A stretch of 64,000 nucleotides of DNA. Origin: an uncultured Opitutia bacterium (lineage in GTDB: Bacteria; Verrucomicrobiota; Verrucomicrobiia; Opitutales; Opitutaceae). The notes under the pieces were generated by a model. The model was given only the letters and a program-made list of their open reading frames with translations, had not been told where the DNA came from and made no database searches. A program made the position numbers and the translations under genes. The DNA lies in assembly GCA_903862955.1 (NCBI GenBank), contig CAIPAH010000023.1:124001-188000 (forward strand), written 5' to 3'. Below, one piece after another: positions 34,818 through 44,455 of the stretch (positions are counted from its first letter, which is position 1; each line of letters opens with the position of its first letter).

Positions 34818-37622
34818 TTAGCGGTGGGCGGCGTTCACTTCCTGCAGCTCGGGCAGGTACGGGACGTGCGCGCCGCCGGTCTTTTGCTTTTCGTGTTCGC
34901 GGAAGATGGCGAGGATCTCGGGGACGGCGAGGATGCGGGCGCCGGCCTTGGCCATGCGCACCCACAGGTCGTAGTCCATGCTGTAGTAAAGATCCTCGCG
35001 GAGCTTGCCACCGGCGCGGTCGAAGACGTCGCGCGTGAAGAAGACTTCCGGCTGATGGAAGAAATTCCCCTTCAGCCAGCAGTTGCCGAGGTCGAGCAGT
35101 TCGTGGAGCGGCAGCGGCACGATGCGATCCATCGGCAGGGCGCTGCGGTGAAGGTGGCGGGGCAGGGCCTGGAGATCGAGCACCCGGGCGCACCGGCCCG
35201 CGATCACGTCCACATTGTGCAGCAGGAAAGTCTGGCCCACGGTGAACAGGCTGCCCGGCGCCAGACGGTCGTCGCTGTTGAGCCAGGTCAGGATTCGGCC
35301 GGTGGCACGGGCAAAGCCCTTGTTCAGCGCCTCGGACTGGCCGCCATCCTTCTCGCTGGTCCACCACGCCAGGCGGCTGGCGTATTTCTGGATGATTTCA
35401 ACCGAGCCGTCGGTGGATCCCCCGTCGACGATGAGGTATTCCAGGTTGGGATAATTTTGGTCGAGGACCGAGCGGATGGTTTCCTCGAGATAGGCCGCCT
35501 GGTTGAAGCTGACGGTGACCACGGAGATCTTGGGCCACTCCGCCGGCTGGGCCGGGCGGGCCGGATAGACATCCTGCGGCCGGATGCCGGGCCACTGGAT
35601 CCCGAGCTGATTGGTCGGCAGGCGCGGCCCCAGCCAGCTGGCGGGCGGGCGGAAACAGACGATGGTGTCGCCGAGAATGGTGGTGCGCGCGTCGTCCGGG
35701 GGGAGCCAGTCCAGGGACGCTTCGCAGCCGCTGATCAGCAGCTTGTGATGCGGCTGGAGGCGGCCGAGCACGCAGGGCAGCACCGTGTCGCGATCGGAAG
35801 CGTCGAACAGCACACCGTCAAATTCCGCCAGTCCCGTACAATAGGTCTCGGTGCCGACCTTGCGGCCCTCACGCTCGCCAAAGAGCTGGTAATGATCCCA
35901 GCCGCTCGGCAGCTGGCCGGCGGCCACGGCCGCGCCGACGTCGGGATTGGCCAGCAGGTAGGCTTTTTCGTTGAACAGGCTGTCGATCTGGCCGAGCCAC
36001 TCCCAAAATGTTTCCGCCCAATAGTGCAGCAGGCCGAAGCGGTCGCGCACGTATTCCTTGGGACTGGCGTAAACCTCCACCGAGGTGCCCAGGGACGAAA
36101 GCCAGAGGATGTGGGGCAAGAGCCGCGGGTGAAATTTGACGACGGCGACGCGGCGGAGATTCCGGCTGTAGGGCTCGAGTGCGGCGCGGGTGGCGGCGTA
36201 ATCCGGCCGACGGGCGGCTTCGGATTGCCGCTGCAACTCCTCCCCGGTCGTGCGCAACTGCTCGTTCAGGCCCGCAATGACGGCATCCCGCTCCGCCGCA
36301 ATCTTCACGTGCGCCTGGATCTCGGCGTCCAGTCGCTGGATGTAGGCGACGTTATGCTCATGGTCGGCGTAGGCCGTCTTGAGTTTTTCCTGGAGGAAAT
36401 TGATCGATTTCAACCGCTCCGCGCTGTCGGCCTCCACCTCGCGCAGGAAACCCACGGTCTGCTGCGTCGCCGCATAGGCGTCCCGGGCGTCCTGCTGGAA
36501 CTTGGCCATGGCGCGCTGCGATTCATCGCGATCCTGCTCCACCTCGCGGAGGAACCCAATGGTCTGCTTGGTCGCAGCACGGGCGGCGCGGGCGGCGGCG
36601 CGCGCTTCCTCGATGGCTTGCAGCGCGGCGACCCGGTTCTTTTCCAGTCCCACGAGGCGCGCGGCGCGATCCAGCTCGGCGGCCTGCAGCGTCGCGAGCA
36701 GGTGATTGAGCGCAAGTCCGCTGCGGGGATCGTCGGTCCGGGCGGGCGGGACGATGTCCGGCGATTCCCCGGCGCCCGAACCCGGCTCCTGCAACAACTT
36801 CAAATAGGGCAGGTAAACCTGCTCGCGCAGCCCGGGCGTCACCGTCGCATCGTACTTGTGCAGCCCGGGATCATACAGCTGGCGTCCCAGGTGCTGCAGG
36901 GCGTGGAAGTGGTAGAAAATCAGGGGCCGCTTGTTGAGCCGGACGCCCTGTTTCCCGCCGGTGATCGCGCAATCGCGGATGTTCCAGGGCGCGGCATTGA
37001 TCCCGGGGTTTTGCAGGCTGAGGGTGCCGGGAAATTTCTCCGTCCACGCGTCGAGGTATTTCTGGTCGGCGTAACGATCGGCCTCGAGAAGGTTGAAGCA
37101 CCATTCCGCGCACTTCGTGGACCAGTCGGCGGCGCACGTCTCGCCCGTCGGGTCGTGGCGGAGGGAAACCCAGCCGACGTTGAACTTCCCGTAGCGCTCG
37201 AGATGCGCCAGCGACGCGGGGAAGCGGTGGGGTGTGATGGCCACGGACGCGGCGCCGATCTCGTCATAGATGGGCTGCAGGGAGCTGAAAAAATAGAGGT
37301 CGGCGTCCAGGTATGTGAGCAGCTCGCCCGCGGGCAGCTGGCCCAGAAGGTGCCGCATGAGCCAGGAAGTGCAGGTGAAGTAGAATTCGAGCTTGGTGCG
37401 GTCGGATTGCGCGGCGGCGAGTGCCGGATACCGGCGGGTGAGCTCCGCCACGGGCAGCAGGCGGAGGTGTGGGAGGGCCCGCGTCCGCAAGGCGGACTCC
37501 GTTTCCGCATCCATGCACAACACGACCAGCTCGAAATCCCCGGCATGCTCCACCAGCGACCGGTGCAGCGCGAGGCCGCGGGTCAGGTAGTTTTGGTCAA
37601 AATAGGTGCAGAAATATCTCAT
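34818..37622 (-). CDS. Giant two-domain glycosyltransferase with coiled coil, copy A
   Basis: 934 residues from ATG 37622. Layout: residues 1-290 a GT-A-like domain ([32 protein letters not shown] with DxD at 106-108, [10 protein letters not shown]); 300-475 coiled coil with two copies of QT-GFLREVE; 480-545 a linker; 548-587 the [19 protein letters not shown] module; 697-910 a GT2 domain ([42 protein letters not shown] at 782-785). All catalytic motifs are intact in both domains, so it could add two different sugars or build a repeat, with the coiled coil as a spacer. Paralogue at 38800-41436. Confidence 0.85.
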   Translation of the reverse strand: MRYFCTYFDQNYLTRGLALHRSLVEHAGDFELVVLCMDAETESALRTRALPHLRLLPVAELTRRYPALAAAQSDRTKLEFYFTCTSWLMRHLLGQLPAGELLTYLDADLYFFSSLQPIYDEIGAASVAITPHRFPASLAHLERYGKFNVGWVSLRHDPTGETCAADWSTKCAEWCFNLLEADRYADQKYLDAWTEKFPGTLSLQNPGINAAPWNIRDCAITGGKQGVRLNKRPLIFYHFHALQHLGRQLYDPGLHKYDATVTPGLREQVYLPYLKLLQEPGSGAGESPDIVPPARTDDPRSGLALNHLLATLQAAELDRAARLVGLEKNRVAALQAIEEARAAARAARAATKQTIGFLREVEQDRDESQRAMAKFQQDARDAYAATQQTVGFLREVEADSAERLKSINFLQEKLKTAYADHEHNVAYIQRLDAEIQAHVKIAAERDAVIAGLNEQLRTTGEELQRQSEAARRPDYAATRAALEPYSRNLRRVAVVKFHPRLLPHILWLSSLGTSVEVYASPKEYVRDRFGLLHYWAETFWEWLGQIDSLFNEKAYLLANPDVGAAVAAGQLPSGWDHYQLFGEREGRKVGTETYCTGLAEFDGVLFDASDRDTVLPCVLGRLQPHHKLLISGCEASLDWLPPDDARTTILGDTIVCFRPPASWLGPRLPTNQLGIQWPGIRPQDVYPARPAQPAEWPKISVVTVSFNQAAYLEETIRSVLDQNYPNLEYLIVDGGSTDGSVEIIQKYASRLAWWTSEKDGGQSEALNKGFARATGRILTWLNSDDRLAPGSLFTVGQTFLLHNVDVIAGRCARVLDLQALPRHLHRSALPMDRIVPLPLHELLDLGNCWLKGNFFHQPEVFFTRDVFDRAGGKLREDLYYSMDYDLWVRMAKAGARILAVPEILAIFREHEKQKTGGAHVPYLPELQEVNAAHR

Positions 37623-37731
37623 GAATGAGGCCGCGGGACGCAGGAGAGCCAACCACACTAAAGATCGGAATCCTCTGCAAGCCGGCGGCGGAAATCACGC
37701 CAAAAGGAAGGAGTTGCGCGAGACAGGCCAG

Positions 37732-37782
37732 CGAAAAACGAACCGCCGCCCGGCCCTGCGGACGGCGCGCGGCGGCGGGTTC
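37732..37782 (-). terminator. Candidate intrinsic terminator between the duplicated modules
   Basis: On the minus strand, starting at the stop of the copy B methyltransferase, AACCCGCCGCC pairs with GGCGGCGGTT (plus-strand arms about 37771-37781 and 37741-37750, one bulged C). The second arm is followed by CGTTTTT. The GC-rich stem plus T5 fits Rho-independent termination and would separate copy B from copy A transcription. The 158-base gap 37623-37780 would then also hold a promoter for copy A. Confidence 0.5.
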
Positions 37783-38779
37783 AGGCCGGGCCGGACGCCA
37801 TTTTCCTCAGGATGAACACGCCCGTGATTTCCGGACCGGGATGGCTGCGGTGGCACTCGTCGATGAAGGCGAGTTGATCCTTCAGGTGCGTGCGGATGAG
37901 ACCGACAAACTCCGGGTCAAAGCTCATGCAAAACTGGAGGTAAATCAGGAAGAAGCTGCTGAAGCAGTGAAAGCTCTGGATGTAGGGCGGCGCGAAATCA
38001 CGGAAGGACGAGGTGGGGTGGAATTTCAGCTGCAGCCCGTGCGCGGCGCCCAATTCGCCGAGGTGGTGGGGGCTGAAGTAGTGCTTGTCCTCGGCGTTGG
38101 TCTTGTCGAGGTCCCGCAGGCAGGAGAATTTCACGGTCGCGAGGAAATCGTCGAGCCGCTCGGTCCATGCGGGACGCATGTCGATGCCGGCCGCCTTCAG
38201 CGCGGCGGGAATGGACTGGGCCACCGCGGCCATCAGCAGGTAACCGCTCTCGCAGGGCTCCGCGCCCATCATCAGCGCGCCGCCGGGCCGCAGGAGGCGC
38301 GCGCACGCGGCGATGAAGTCCTCCACCTTGAGGATGTGGTGCAGCGTGGAGCGGAGGGCGATGACGGAAAACATCCCGCTTGGCAGGTCGCCGAGATCAT
38401 CGGCGTTGAGCACGGCATAATACCGGCGGGCGGGCACCGCCCCGTGCTCCTCGAGCTGGTTCTGGGTCAGGCGCAGGAAGGCCGGGGAAGGATCCGTGAT
38501 CAGGAAATCCGGGCCGGGATAATACCGCGCGAGGCCGTAGCTGAGATAACCGGTCCCACACCCGATCTCGAGGGCCGGGCCGGTGGAATCAATCTGGTGG
38601 GTGGCGAGCAAGGCGCACAGCCCCTGGCCCTCGGTGGGATCGGGCGCGGTCACGCCGTATTGCGTGTTGTAGTCGCCCTCCGTGTGCATGTACGGCCGGG
38701 CGGGGGACAGCTGGAGCCACCCGCGCCACTTGGGGAGGCGGTGGATCCATGCGGTGAAGGATTCGGGGACGGGAGGCAT
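37781..38779 (-). CDS. SAM methyltransferase, copy B of a duplicated pair
   Basis: A 332-residue paralogue of the gene at 33807-34802, similar along its whole length. SAM motif PALEIGCGTGYLSYGLARYY is intact, as are ITDPSPAFLRLTQ and LRSTLHHILKVEDF, so unlike its glycosyltransferase neighbour it still looks functional. It lies twenty bases after the copy B giant glycosyltransferase and is followed by a candidate terminator. It probably methylates a sugar in the glycan; divergence between copies may reflect different positions or sugars. Confidence 0.83.
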   Translation of the reverse strand: MPPVPESFTAWIHRLPKWRGWLQLSPARPYMHTEGDYNTQYGVTAPDPTEGQGLCALLATHQIDSTGPALEIGCGTGYLSYGLARYYPGPDFLITDPSPAFLRLTQNQLEEHGAVPARRYYAVLNADDLGDLPSGMFSVIALRSTLHHILKVEDFIAACARLLRPGGALMMGAEPCESGYLLMAAVAQSIPAALKAAGIDMRPAWTERLDDFLATVKFSCLRDLDKTNAEDKHYFSPHHLGELGAAHGLQLKFHPTSSFRDFAPPYIQSFHCFSSFFLIYLQFCMSFDPEFVGLIRTHLKDQLAFIDECHRSHPGPEITGVFILRKMASGPA

Positions 38780-38799
38780 GCGGGGCGCGGGCGGGAGAA

Positions 38800-41436
38800 T
38801 CAGGAGGAGGATTGATGGGCCGCGCAGACGGCGCGCAATTCCGCGACTTGCGCGGGGTCAGCCGCGGGGCTATCGGGCACGATGGCCAGGATTTCCGGCA
38901 GGGCAAACAGGCGGGCGCCGGCCTTGGCGAAACGCACCCACAGCTCGTAGTCTGCGGTGGAGTTGAGATCCTCGCGCAATCTGCCGCCCGCGCGTTTGAA
39001 GATGTCGTCTGTGAAAAAGACCTCGGGCTGCTGGAAGAACCGGGCATGCAGCCAGCCTCGATCCAGCGCGAGCAGTTCCTCGGCCGAGAGCGGCTGGATC
39101 CGGTCCAGCGGGTAATGATTGCGATGCAACGAGTGGCCGGCCGGGGCATGGTCGGCCGTGATCCCACAGCGGCCCGCAACGACATCCGTGCCGTGGAGGA
39201 GAAACGTCTGGCCCACGGTGAAAAGGCTGCCGGGAGCCAGGCGGTCTCCGGGGTTGAGCCACGTCAGGATCCGTCCGGTGGCCTGGGCGAGACCGCGGTT
39301 GATGCCTTGTGTCAGGCTGGTTGCGTTTTCGCCGGAGCGCCACACGAGGCGGGCGGCATGGGGTTTGATCACCTCGGCCGCGCCATCGGTGGGGTCACCG
39401 CCGATGACGATATATTCCAAATTCGGGTAATTCTGGTCGAGCACCGAGCGGAGGGTTTCCTCCAGTATCGCACCCGCATGGCCGGCAACCGTGATGACCG
39501 AAATGCGCGGCCAGGCCGCGCATTGGGTGGGTTTTTCGGGATAGATTTCCTCGGCCGTGACCGCCCGCAGGTTGCGGCCCAACAAACCCGTGGGCTGGCG
39601 CGGGCCCAGCCACGTCGCTGGTGGACGCGGGCAATACAGGGTGTGCCCCATCAGGTACGTGCGGCCTTCATCCAAAGGCAGCCAGTCCGTGGGCGGGATG
39701 AAACCGCTTACGAAAAGCTGGTGATGCGGCTGCATCCGGCCGGCGAGGAATGGCGCGAGCGAGGGCGCGTCTGAACCATCGAACGCCACGGCGTCGAAGT
39801 CGGCCAACCCGGGCGAGTAGGCGGGCGTTCCCGCACTGCGACCTTCACGCTGGCCGAAACGCTGGTAGTGGTCCCAGCCGCTGGTCACTTGGCCCATGGC
39901 GATGGCGCGCACCACATCGGGATGGGCCAAGCGGTAGGCGCGCTCGTCAAAAAGGCTGTCGAGGTGTCCCAGCCATTCCAGCAGGGACTCCTGATGGAAA
40001 CCGACCCCGCCGTGGGCGGCGGCATATTCGGGGGGACTGCCGAGCACCTCGACGGCGGTGCCAAACAGCGAGAGCCAGAGAATCTCGGGCAGCAGGTGCG
40101 GATGGAATTTGGCGACCAGCAGGCGGCGGATCTTGCGGCTGTAGGGCTCGAGCACCACGCGGAGATCCTCCTGCTCGACCTGGGCGGCGGCGACCGCGCG
40201 CCGGTCCAGTTCCGCCGTGAGGCTGGCAATCTGCGCGTCCTTGCTCGCGGTCAGCGCCGCCGTTTCGGCCAGCAGCTCCTTGATGTAGGTGACGTTGCCC
40301 GCGAGGTCGAAATAGGCCTTTTTGACTTCCTGGTTCAGCTTCAACAGCGACAGCCGCTGGGCGGCCCGGTCGGCCTCGACGTCCTTCAAGAGGAGCTCGG
40401 TGTGGGTGAGGACCTGGCGGCTGGCGGCCAGCGCCTGGCGGCTCGCCGCCTGGTTCTTCTCGAGCGCGAGCTGGCTGGCCGCGGCTTCCTCGCGGGCCGC
40501 GCGACGGCTTTCCAGCAGCGGCAGCAGAGCCTGGCTGGCGCGGGGATCGTCCGCGCGGGCGGGTGGGACAATGTCGGGCTCGTCGGACGCGGAGGCGAAG
40601 CGGGCGAGTTCCCGCAGATAGGGAAGATAAACCAGCTCCCGGAGTTCCCTGGTGGGCGTGACCCCGAAACGAAAGAGACCGGGGTCATACAGCTGACTGA
40701 CGAGATGACGCAGAAAATGGAAATGGTAGAAGACCAGCGGCCGTCCGTCGACCAGCGGGCCCGGCGCCGCCGCCATGAGGTGAACATTCGCGACGTTCCA
40801 AGGCGCGAGATTTGCCCCCGGGTGGTTCAGGGCAACGGTGCCGGGAAACTTTTCGGGCCACGCCTCAAGGTATTTCTGGTTACCATAACGCGCGGGTTCG
40901 AGGAGCGCGAAACACCAGGTCGCGCATTTTTCCGCCCAGTCGGCGGCGCAGGCGAGGCCGGTGGCATCGTGACGGAGCGCCAGCCAGCCGTTGTTGAATT
41001 TGCCGAACCGCGCCAGGGCGGCGTGGGCGGCCGCGTAGCGGAACGGCGACAGCGCCACCGAGGCGGCGCCGATCTCATCGTAAATGGGTTGGGGCGAACT
41101 GAAGAAATACAGGTCGCCCGCGAGAAAGGTCAGCAGCTCCCCGGCGGGGATTCTCGGCAGCAGATGCCGGAAGAGCCAGGGCACGCACGTGAGTTGGAAT
41201 TCCGCCTCGGTCCGGTCCACCCGCGCGGGGGCGAGCGCCGGAAACGCGCCGGTCAACTCCGCGAGGGGGACAAGGCGCGTGTGCGGCAGCGCCCTGATCT
41301 GGAGTGCGCCGGCGACGACCGCGTCCATGCACAGGATCACGAGCTCGAACTCCCCGGCATGTGTTGTCAGCGACCGGTGCAAAGCAAGCGCGCCGGGCAG
41401 GTCGCCTTGGTCAAGTGAAGTGCAAAAATGCTTCAT
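38800..41436 (-). CDS. Giant glycosyltransferase copy B with degenerate active sites
   Basis: An 878-residue paralogue of the 934-residue protein at 34818-37622 with the same layout, but key residues are changed. In the N-terminal domain DAD becomes AGD at 106-108 and DQKYLDAW becomes NQKYLEAW. In the GT2 domain [10 protein letters not shown] becomes [20 protein letters not shown] becomes GENATSLTQG, and NSDD becomes NPGD at 728-731. The coiled coil (about 300-425) is shorter; the HPDV-SGWDHYQRFGQREGR module (493-533) is kept. The frame is intact for 2.6 kb, so this looks like a retained, non-catalytic or re-purposed protein rather than a decaying pseudogene. Confidence 0.82.
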   Translation of the reverse strand: MKHFCTSLDQGDLPGALALHRSLTTHAGEFELVILCMDAVVAGALQIRALPHTRLVPLAELTGAFPALAPARVDRTEAEFQLTCVPWLFRHLLPRIPAGELLTFLAGDLYFFSSPQPIYDEIGAASVALSPFRYAAAHAALARFGKFNNGWLALRHDATGLACAADWAEKCATWCFALLEPARYGNQKYLEAWPEKFPGTVALNHPGANLAPWNVANVHLMAAAPGPLVDGRPLVFYHFHFLRHLVSQLYDPGLFRFGVTPTRELRELVYLPYLRELARFASASDEPDIVPPARADDPRASQALLPLLESRRAAREEAAASQLALEKNQAASRQALAASRQVLTHTELLLKDVEADRAAQRLSLLKLNQEVKKAYFDLAGNVTYIKELLAETAALTASKDAQIASLTAELDRRAVAAAQVEQEDLRVVLEPYSRKIRRLLVAKFHPHLLPEILWLSLFGTAVEVLGSPPEYAAAHGGVGFHQESLLEWLGHLDSLFDERAYRLAHPDVVRAIAMGQVTSGWDHYQRFGQREGRSAGTPAYSPGLADFDAVAFDGSDAPSLAPFLAGRMQPHHQLFVSGFIPPTDWLPLDEGRTYLMGHTLYCPRPPATWLGPRQPTGLLGRNLRAVTAEEIYPEKPTQCAAWPRISVITVAGHAGAILEETLRSVLDQNYPNLEYIVIGGDPTDGAAEVIKPHAARLVWRSGENATSLTQGINRGLAQATGRILTWLNPGDRLAPGSLFTVGQTFLLHGTDVVAGRCGITADHAPAGHSLHRNHYPLDRIQPLSAEELLALDRGWLHARFFQQPEVFFTDDIFKRAGGRLREDLNSTADYELWVRFAKAGARLFALPEILAIVPDSPAADPAQVAELRAVCAAHQSSS

Positions 41437-42206
41437 AGCCGACGCCGGAGGGCGAAACCTTGGTAAGTTAGCTCAACCCCGTCGAGGAGCTGCCGGTCAA
41501 TCGCGTCAAACTGGGCCACCGGTTCGTAACCCGAGGGCAGCTGTTCGGCCAGCCGCGACCGGCTGAAGAACCACGCCGGATACGACGCAGAATAGAGGCG
41601 TGGCGAGACGGTTTCGACGGTGAGCCGGTCGCGGGTCCCGTCGATGACCGGGGTGCGGTCGAGGATAATCCAGGCAAAGCCATGCCGGGCTACATCCTGA
41701 AGAAAGGCCCACGGGTCCGGTAGGTAGGGCAACACGCCCGACAGGAGCAGGACGGTGGGTTGACGTTCCCGAAGGCAGGCCTCGATCGTCTCATAAAATC
41801 TCAGGCACGCGTTGGAAAATTCCCTCTGGCCGCAGGCGACATGGGCCGGGAGTTCCACAATGCTCCATTCCAGCCCAGGCAGATGGTTCAGGGCATTGCG
41901 GCACTGGAAATAAGTGCTGCCCAAGGAACCGCCGAAATCGAGTACGGAGAGCCGGCCGCCATTTCCGGCCGCCGCCTGGAAGAGGATGTCCAGCAGGGGG
42001 ACCGGGAGCTCGAGTTTGTCGAAGGTCATCGCATCGCGTTCATACGCCGCCTCCCCGCGCACCACTTTGTGCAGGGCGACCCGCGTGCGTTCCAGGATTA
42101 CCGCTTCCTCATAACCCGTCGAACAGGCGCGGGCTTCTGCGAAACTGGCGAAATCGCCGGAGTAAACCACATCGGGGACAAACAACGGCCCAGGATTGGA
42201 GTTCAT
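41433..42206 (-). CDS. TIGR04325-type methyltransferase
   Basis: A 257-residue protein matching the TIGR04325 methyltransferase pattern as I remember it: SVLDFGGSLGSTYFQCRNAL (SAM loop), WSIVELPAHVACGQREF, then VLLLSGVLPYLPDPWAFL and ILDRTPVI. The family is found in surface-polysaccharide loci and its exact acceptor is unknown. It is coupled at both ends by four-base overlaps: with the sulfotransferase gene (42203-42206) and the copy B glycosyltransferase gene (41433-41436), so these genes are one translation-coupled unit. Confidence 0.82.
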   Translation of the reverse strand: MNSNPGPLFVPDVVYSGDFASFAEARACSTGYEEAVILERTRVALHKVVRGEAAYERDAMTFDKLELPVPLLDILFQAAAGNGGRLSVLDFGGSLGSTYFQCRNALNHLPGLEWSIVELPAHVACGQREFSNACLRFYETIEACLRERQPTVLLLSGVLPYLPDPWAFLQDVARHGFAWIILDRTPVIDGTRDRLTVETVSPRLYSASYPAWFFSRSRLAEQLPSGYEPVAQFDAIDRQLLDGVELTYQGFALRRRL

Positions 42207-43024
42207 GAGTTCCGCAAGCGGCGGGCCGGAGTGTAATGCCGGGCCCAGGCCGGATCTTGTTCAAATCCGAGCGCAAGCAGGCTAGGGCCAATCAATTCAT
42301 CCAGCAGGCGGGCATGCTCGGTCTCGTACCAGTTCTTCCAATCCCCCGTCTGCCCTCGGCGAAAGAAGTCGCGATTGTTGCCGGTGAATACCGCTTTGAA
42401 CCCGGCGTGATAAACCTGATCTGTCTCCGCGTAGGTGTGGACGAGCGGGAGTCCCAGATGCGCCATCGCCCGGCGAAGGGTGCGTTCGAAATCCTGCATC
42501 ATTTCCTCGTAGGTGAGGAAGCAGACGTCGCCGGCCTGTCGCGCGGAAGCGACGTGCGCGGCCCAAGCGGGGGCTTCCCGGCGCAGGAAATCCGCAAAAG
42601 CCCTGGCGTCGAATCCCGGATCGGCGCCGCCCCGGGAAAGGAGAACCTCGGTACCCTGGATGCGCTGGGTCGCGAGTTCCTCGCCCTGGGCATAGGCTTG
42701 CAGGAAGAAATAGTAGCTCAGCAAGGAGTCCCGGGCATCGCGGGCGATGTAGACCAGGGGCGCAGGGGGATGGCGGCCGCGAAAGGTGGCCAGATCGTCA
42801 TGCGATTTGATGCAAACCGGTTGGTCCGGGCGCTGGCGGGGTTCGCACCAGAAATGAAAGCCCGCGGCCGGGTCACCGTGCAGTTCGGTGTAGAGCTTGA
42901 AGGGCGTGTAGGCCTCGGCGCGCACGCCACCCACGAGCATCGTCAGGCAATTGATCAGCCAGGTGTTGCCCGAGCGCGGGTAGGAGACGACGTAGAAGGA
43001 GTTCGGCGGCAGCGGAGACGGCAT
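42203..43024 (-). CDS. PAPS-dependent sulfotransferase
   Basis: A 273-residue sulfotransferase-fold protein. The 5'-phosphosulfate loop is SYPRSGNTWL (14-23), VCIKSHDD supplies the catalytic Lys/His (K73, H75), the 3'-phosphate site is YIARDARDSLLSYY (92-105), and FFRRGQTGDWKNWYE matches the RKG-GDWK motif. It transfers sulfate from PAPS to a hydroxyl, presumably on the cluster's glycan or its lipid anchor. The PAPS-forming genes cysD, cysN and cysC lie a few kilobases away beside the exporter permease. It follows the exporter ATPase by three bases. Confidence 0.9.
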   Translation of the reverse strand: MPSPLPPNSFYVVSYPRSGNTWLINCLTMLVGGVRAEAYTPFKLYTELHGDPAAGFHFWCEPRQRPDQPVCIKSHDDLATFRGRHPPAPLVYIARDARDSLLSYYFFLQAYAQGEELATQRIQGTEVLLSRGGADPGFDARAFADFLRREAPAWAAHVASARQAGDVCFLTYEEMMQDFERTLRRAMAHLGLPLVHTYAETDQVYHAGFKAVFTGNNRDFFRRGQTGDWKNWYETEHARLLDELIGPSLLALGFEQDPAWARHYTPARRLRNS

Positions 43025-43027
43025 GGG

Positions 43028-44455
43028 TCAGGCGGAGGGAAGAATCTCCATCATCGAACGACCCGGGAGCCCCGCCATACCAAAATGCAACAGCTGGAAC
43101 GGCGCGGTTTCCTCGCGGAGGCGGACCGAGACGATCGCGAGGGCATGCAGCTCGCAGATGCGCAATTGTGACTGCATGTACGCATCATACGCTATGCCCG
43201 GCTGCTCGAGCAGGCCGCCGGCAATCATGTCCAGGGACACATCCACGGTGTAGTCCGCGCAATGCAGGTTCAGCACGGTATCCTGCCGGAACCGGAGTCG
43301 CGTGCCGGCGCTGACGCGGGCGGGTTCGCGGATGCCATCCTGCAGGGTGATCCGGGAATGCACGGCCTGCGTGGTCTTGTCGCGCAGCGTGACGCAACCG
43401 ACGCAAAATTCCATGTCGTGCAGGATCTCGAATTCGTAGTACACCGCCATGGTTTCGCCCTGCAGGAACAACTGCTTGGCCTGGCCATGGCTGTCGCACA
43501 CGGCGAAACCGGTGCAGCGTGCCCAGCCATTGCCGATCTCGCGCGTGCCGGCGGGCGGAAGCTGGACCGCGGCCCCCGGCCAGCCGAGCCGCGAGGGCTC
43601 GCGGCTCGGCGCGGGCGGAGGTTTTCCCGGGCGGGCCGCGCTCGCGGCGAAGGCGGCGACCTTTTCCTGTTGCTCGAGTTGAAAGTAGACCTTGGTCGCC
43701 TCGGCGGACGGGCCGTGAAACGCGACCTCACCGCGGCGGAACACCAGCGTCTTCGCGCAAAACTGCTGCACGGCGCCGAGATCATGCGTGGCGAGCACGA
43801 TGCAGACGCCCTTGTCCAACAGTTGCCGCATGCGCTCGTAGCAGCGTTGCTGGAAGAAGACGTCCCCGACGGAAAGCGCCTCGTCCACGATCAGGACCTG
43901 CGGCTCCACCGCCGTCTGCACGGCGAAGGCCAGCCGCACCATCATGCCGCTGGAGTAGGTCTTCACCGGCTGCTCGATGAAGTCGCCGATGTCGGCAAAC
44001 GCCGCGATCTGGTCGAACCGCTCGTCCACCTCGCGGCGTGACAATCCCAGCACCGCGGCGTTCAGGTGGACGTTCTCGCGGCCCGTGAAATCCGGGTTAA
44101 AGCCGCTCCCCAGCTCGAGGAGGGCGCCGACCCGCCCGCTGACCCGCACGGTGCCCGCCGTGGGTTGCAGGGTGCCGGCGATGATTTGCAGGAGGGTGGA
44201 CTTGCCGGACCCGTTCCGGCCGATGATCCCGACGCTCTCGCCTTTGGCCACCTCGAATGACACGTCCCGCAGCGCCCAGAAATCCCGGAAACTCCGGGTG
44301 GCGCGGGACTGGAGGGACTGGGCGACGGACGAACCGCTCGGAAAGAGACCGGCAGCGCGGGCCAGCACCGGGGACGTCAGGCGCGAGGACGGAGTTTCCC
44401 AGATGCGGTAGGCCTTGCTGACTCCCTGCACGGAGATGACCGGTGGTTCACTCAT
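43028..44455 (-). CDS. wzt: ABC transporter ATPase with C-terminal cargo domain (Wzt-like)
   Basis: 475 residues from ATG 44455; the frame is open further upstream, but the family start MSEPPVISVQGVSKAYR is here and the upstream part is opposite another gene. Walker A is GRNGSGKST (79-87), signature TYSSGMMVRLAFAV, Walker B VLIVDEALSVGD. Residues about 320-475 form a beta-rich domain (NGWARCTGFAVCDSHGQ, MAVYYEFEILHDMEFCVG) like the Wzt C-terminal domain that recognises the finished O-polysaccharide end. With the Wzm-like permease at 48517-49353 it would export an undecaprenyl-linked polysaccharide across the inner membrane. Confidence 0.92.
   Translation of the reverse strand: MSEPPVISVQGVSKAYRIWETPSSRLTSPVLARAAGLFPSGSSVAQSLQSRATRSFRDFWALRDVSFEVAKGESVGIIGRNGSGKSTLLQIIAGTLQPTAGTVRVSGRVGALLELGSGFNPDFTGRENVHLNAAVLGLSRREVDERFDQIAAFADIGDFIEQPVKTYSSGMMVRLAFAVQTAVEPQVLIVDEALSVGDVFFQQRCYERMRQLLDKGVCIVLATHDLGAVQQFCAKTLVFRRGEVAFHGPSAEATKVYFQLEQQEKVAAFAASAARPGKPPPAPSREPSRLGWPGAAVQLPPAGTREIGNGWARCTGFAVCDSHGQAKQLFLQGETMAVYYEFEILHDMEFCVGCVTLRDKTTQAVHSRITLQDGIREPARVSAGTRLRFRQDTVLNLHCADYTVDVSLDMIAGGLLEQPGIAYDAYMQSQLRICELHALAIVSVRLREETAPFQLLHFGMAGLPGRSMMEILPSA

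Larger units (their letters stand above)
33807..41436 (-). repeat. Tandem duplication of a glycosyltransferase-methyltransferase module
   Basis: Copy A is 34818-37622 plus 33807-34802; copy B is 38800-41436 plus 37781-38779. Both copies have the same gene order, same strand and colinear protein domains. Protein similarity is obvious along the full length, but nucleotide identity is interrupted, so the duplication is old. Copy A keeps glycosyltransferase active-site motifs, copy B has lost them. Confidence 0.85.

Noticed and set aside
34824-37628. A 934-codon plus-strand open frame opposite the giant glycosyltransferase
   Set aside because: Same explanation: a codon-phase mirror of the real gene, with no recognisable motif.
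38800-41436. Calling the copy B giant glycosyltransferase a pseudogene
   Set aside because: Active-site residues are changed, but there is no frameshift or premature stop over 878 codons and other domains are conserved, so a retained pseudoenzyme is the better description.
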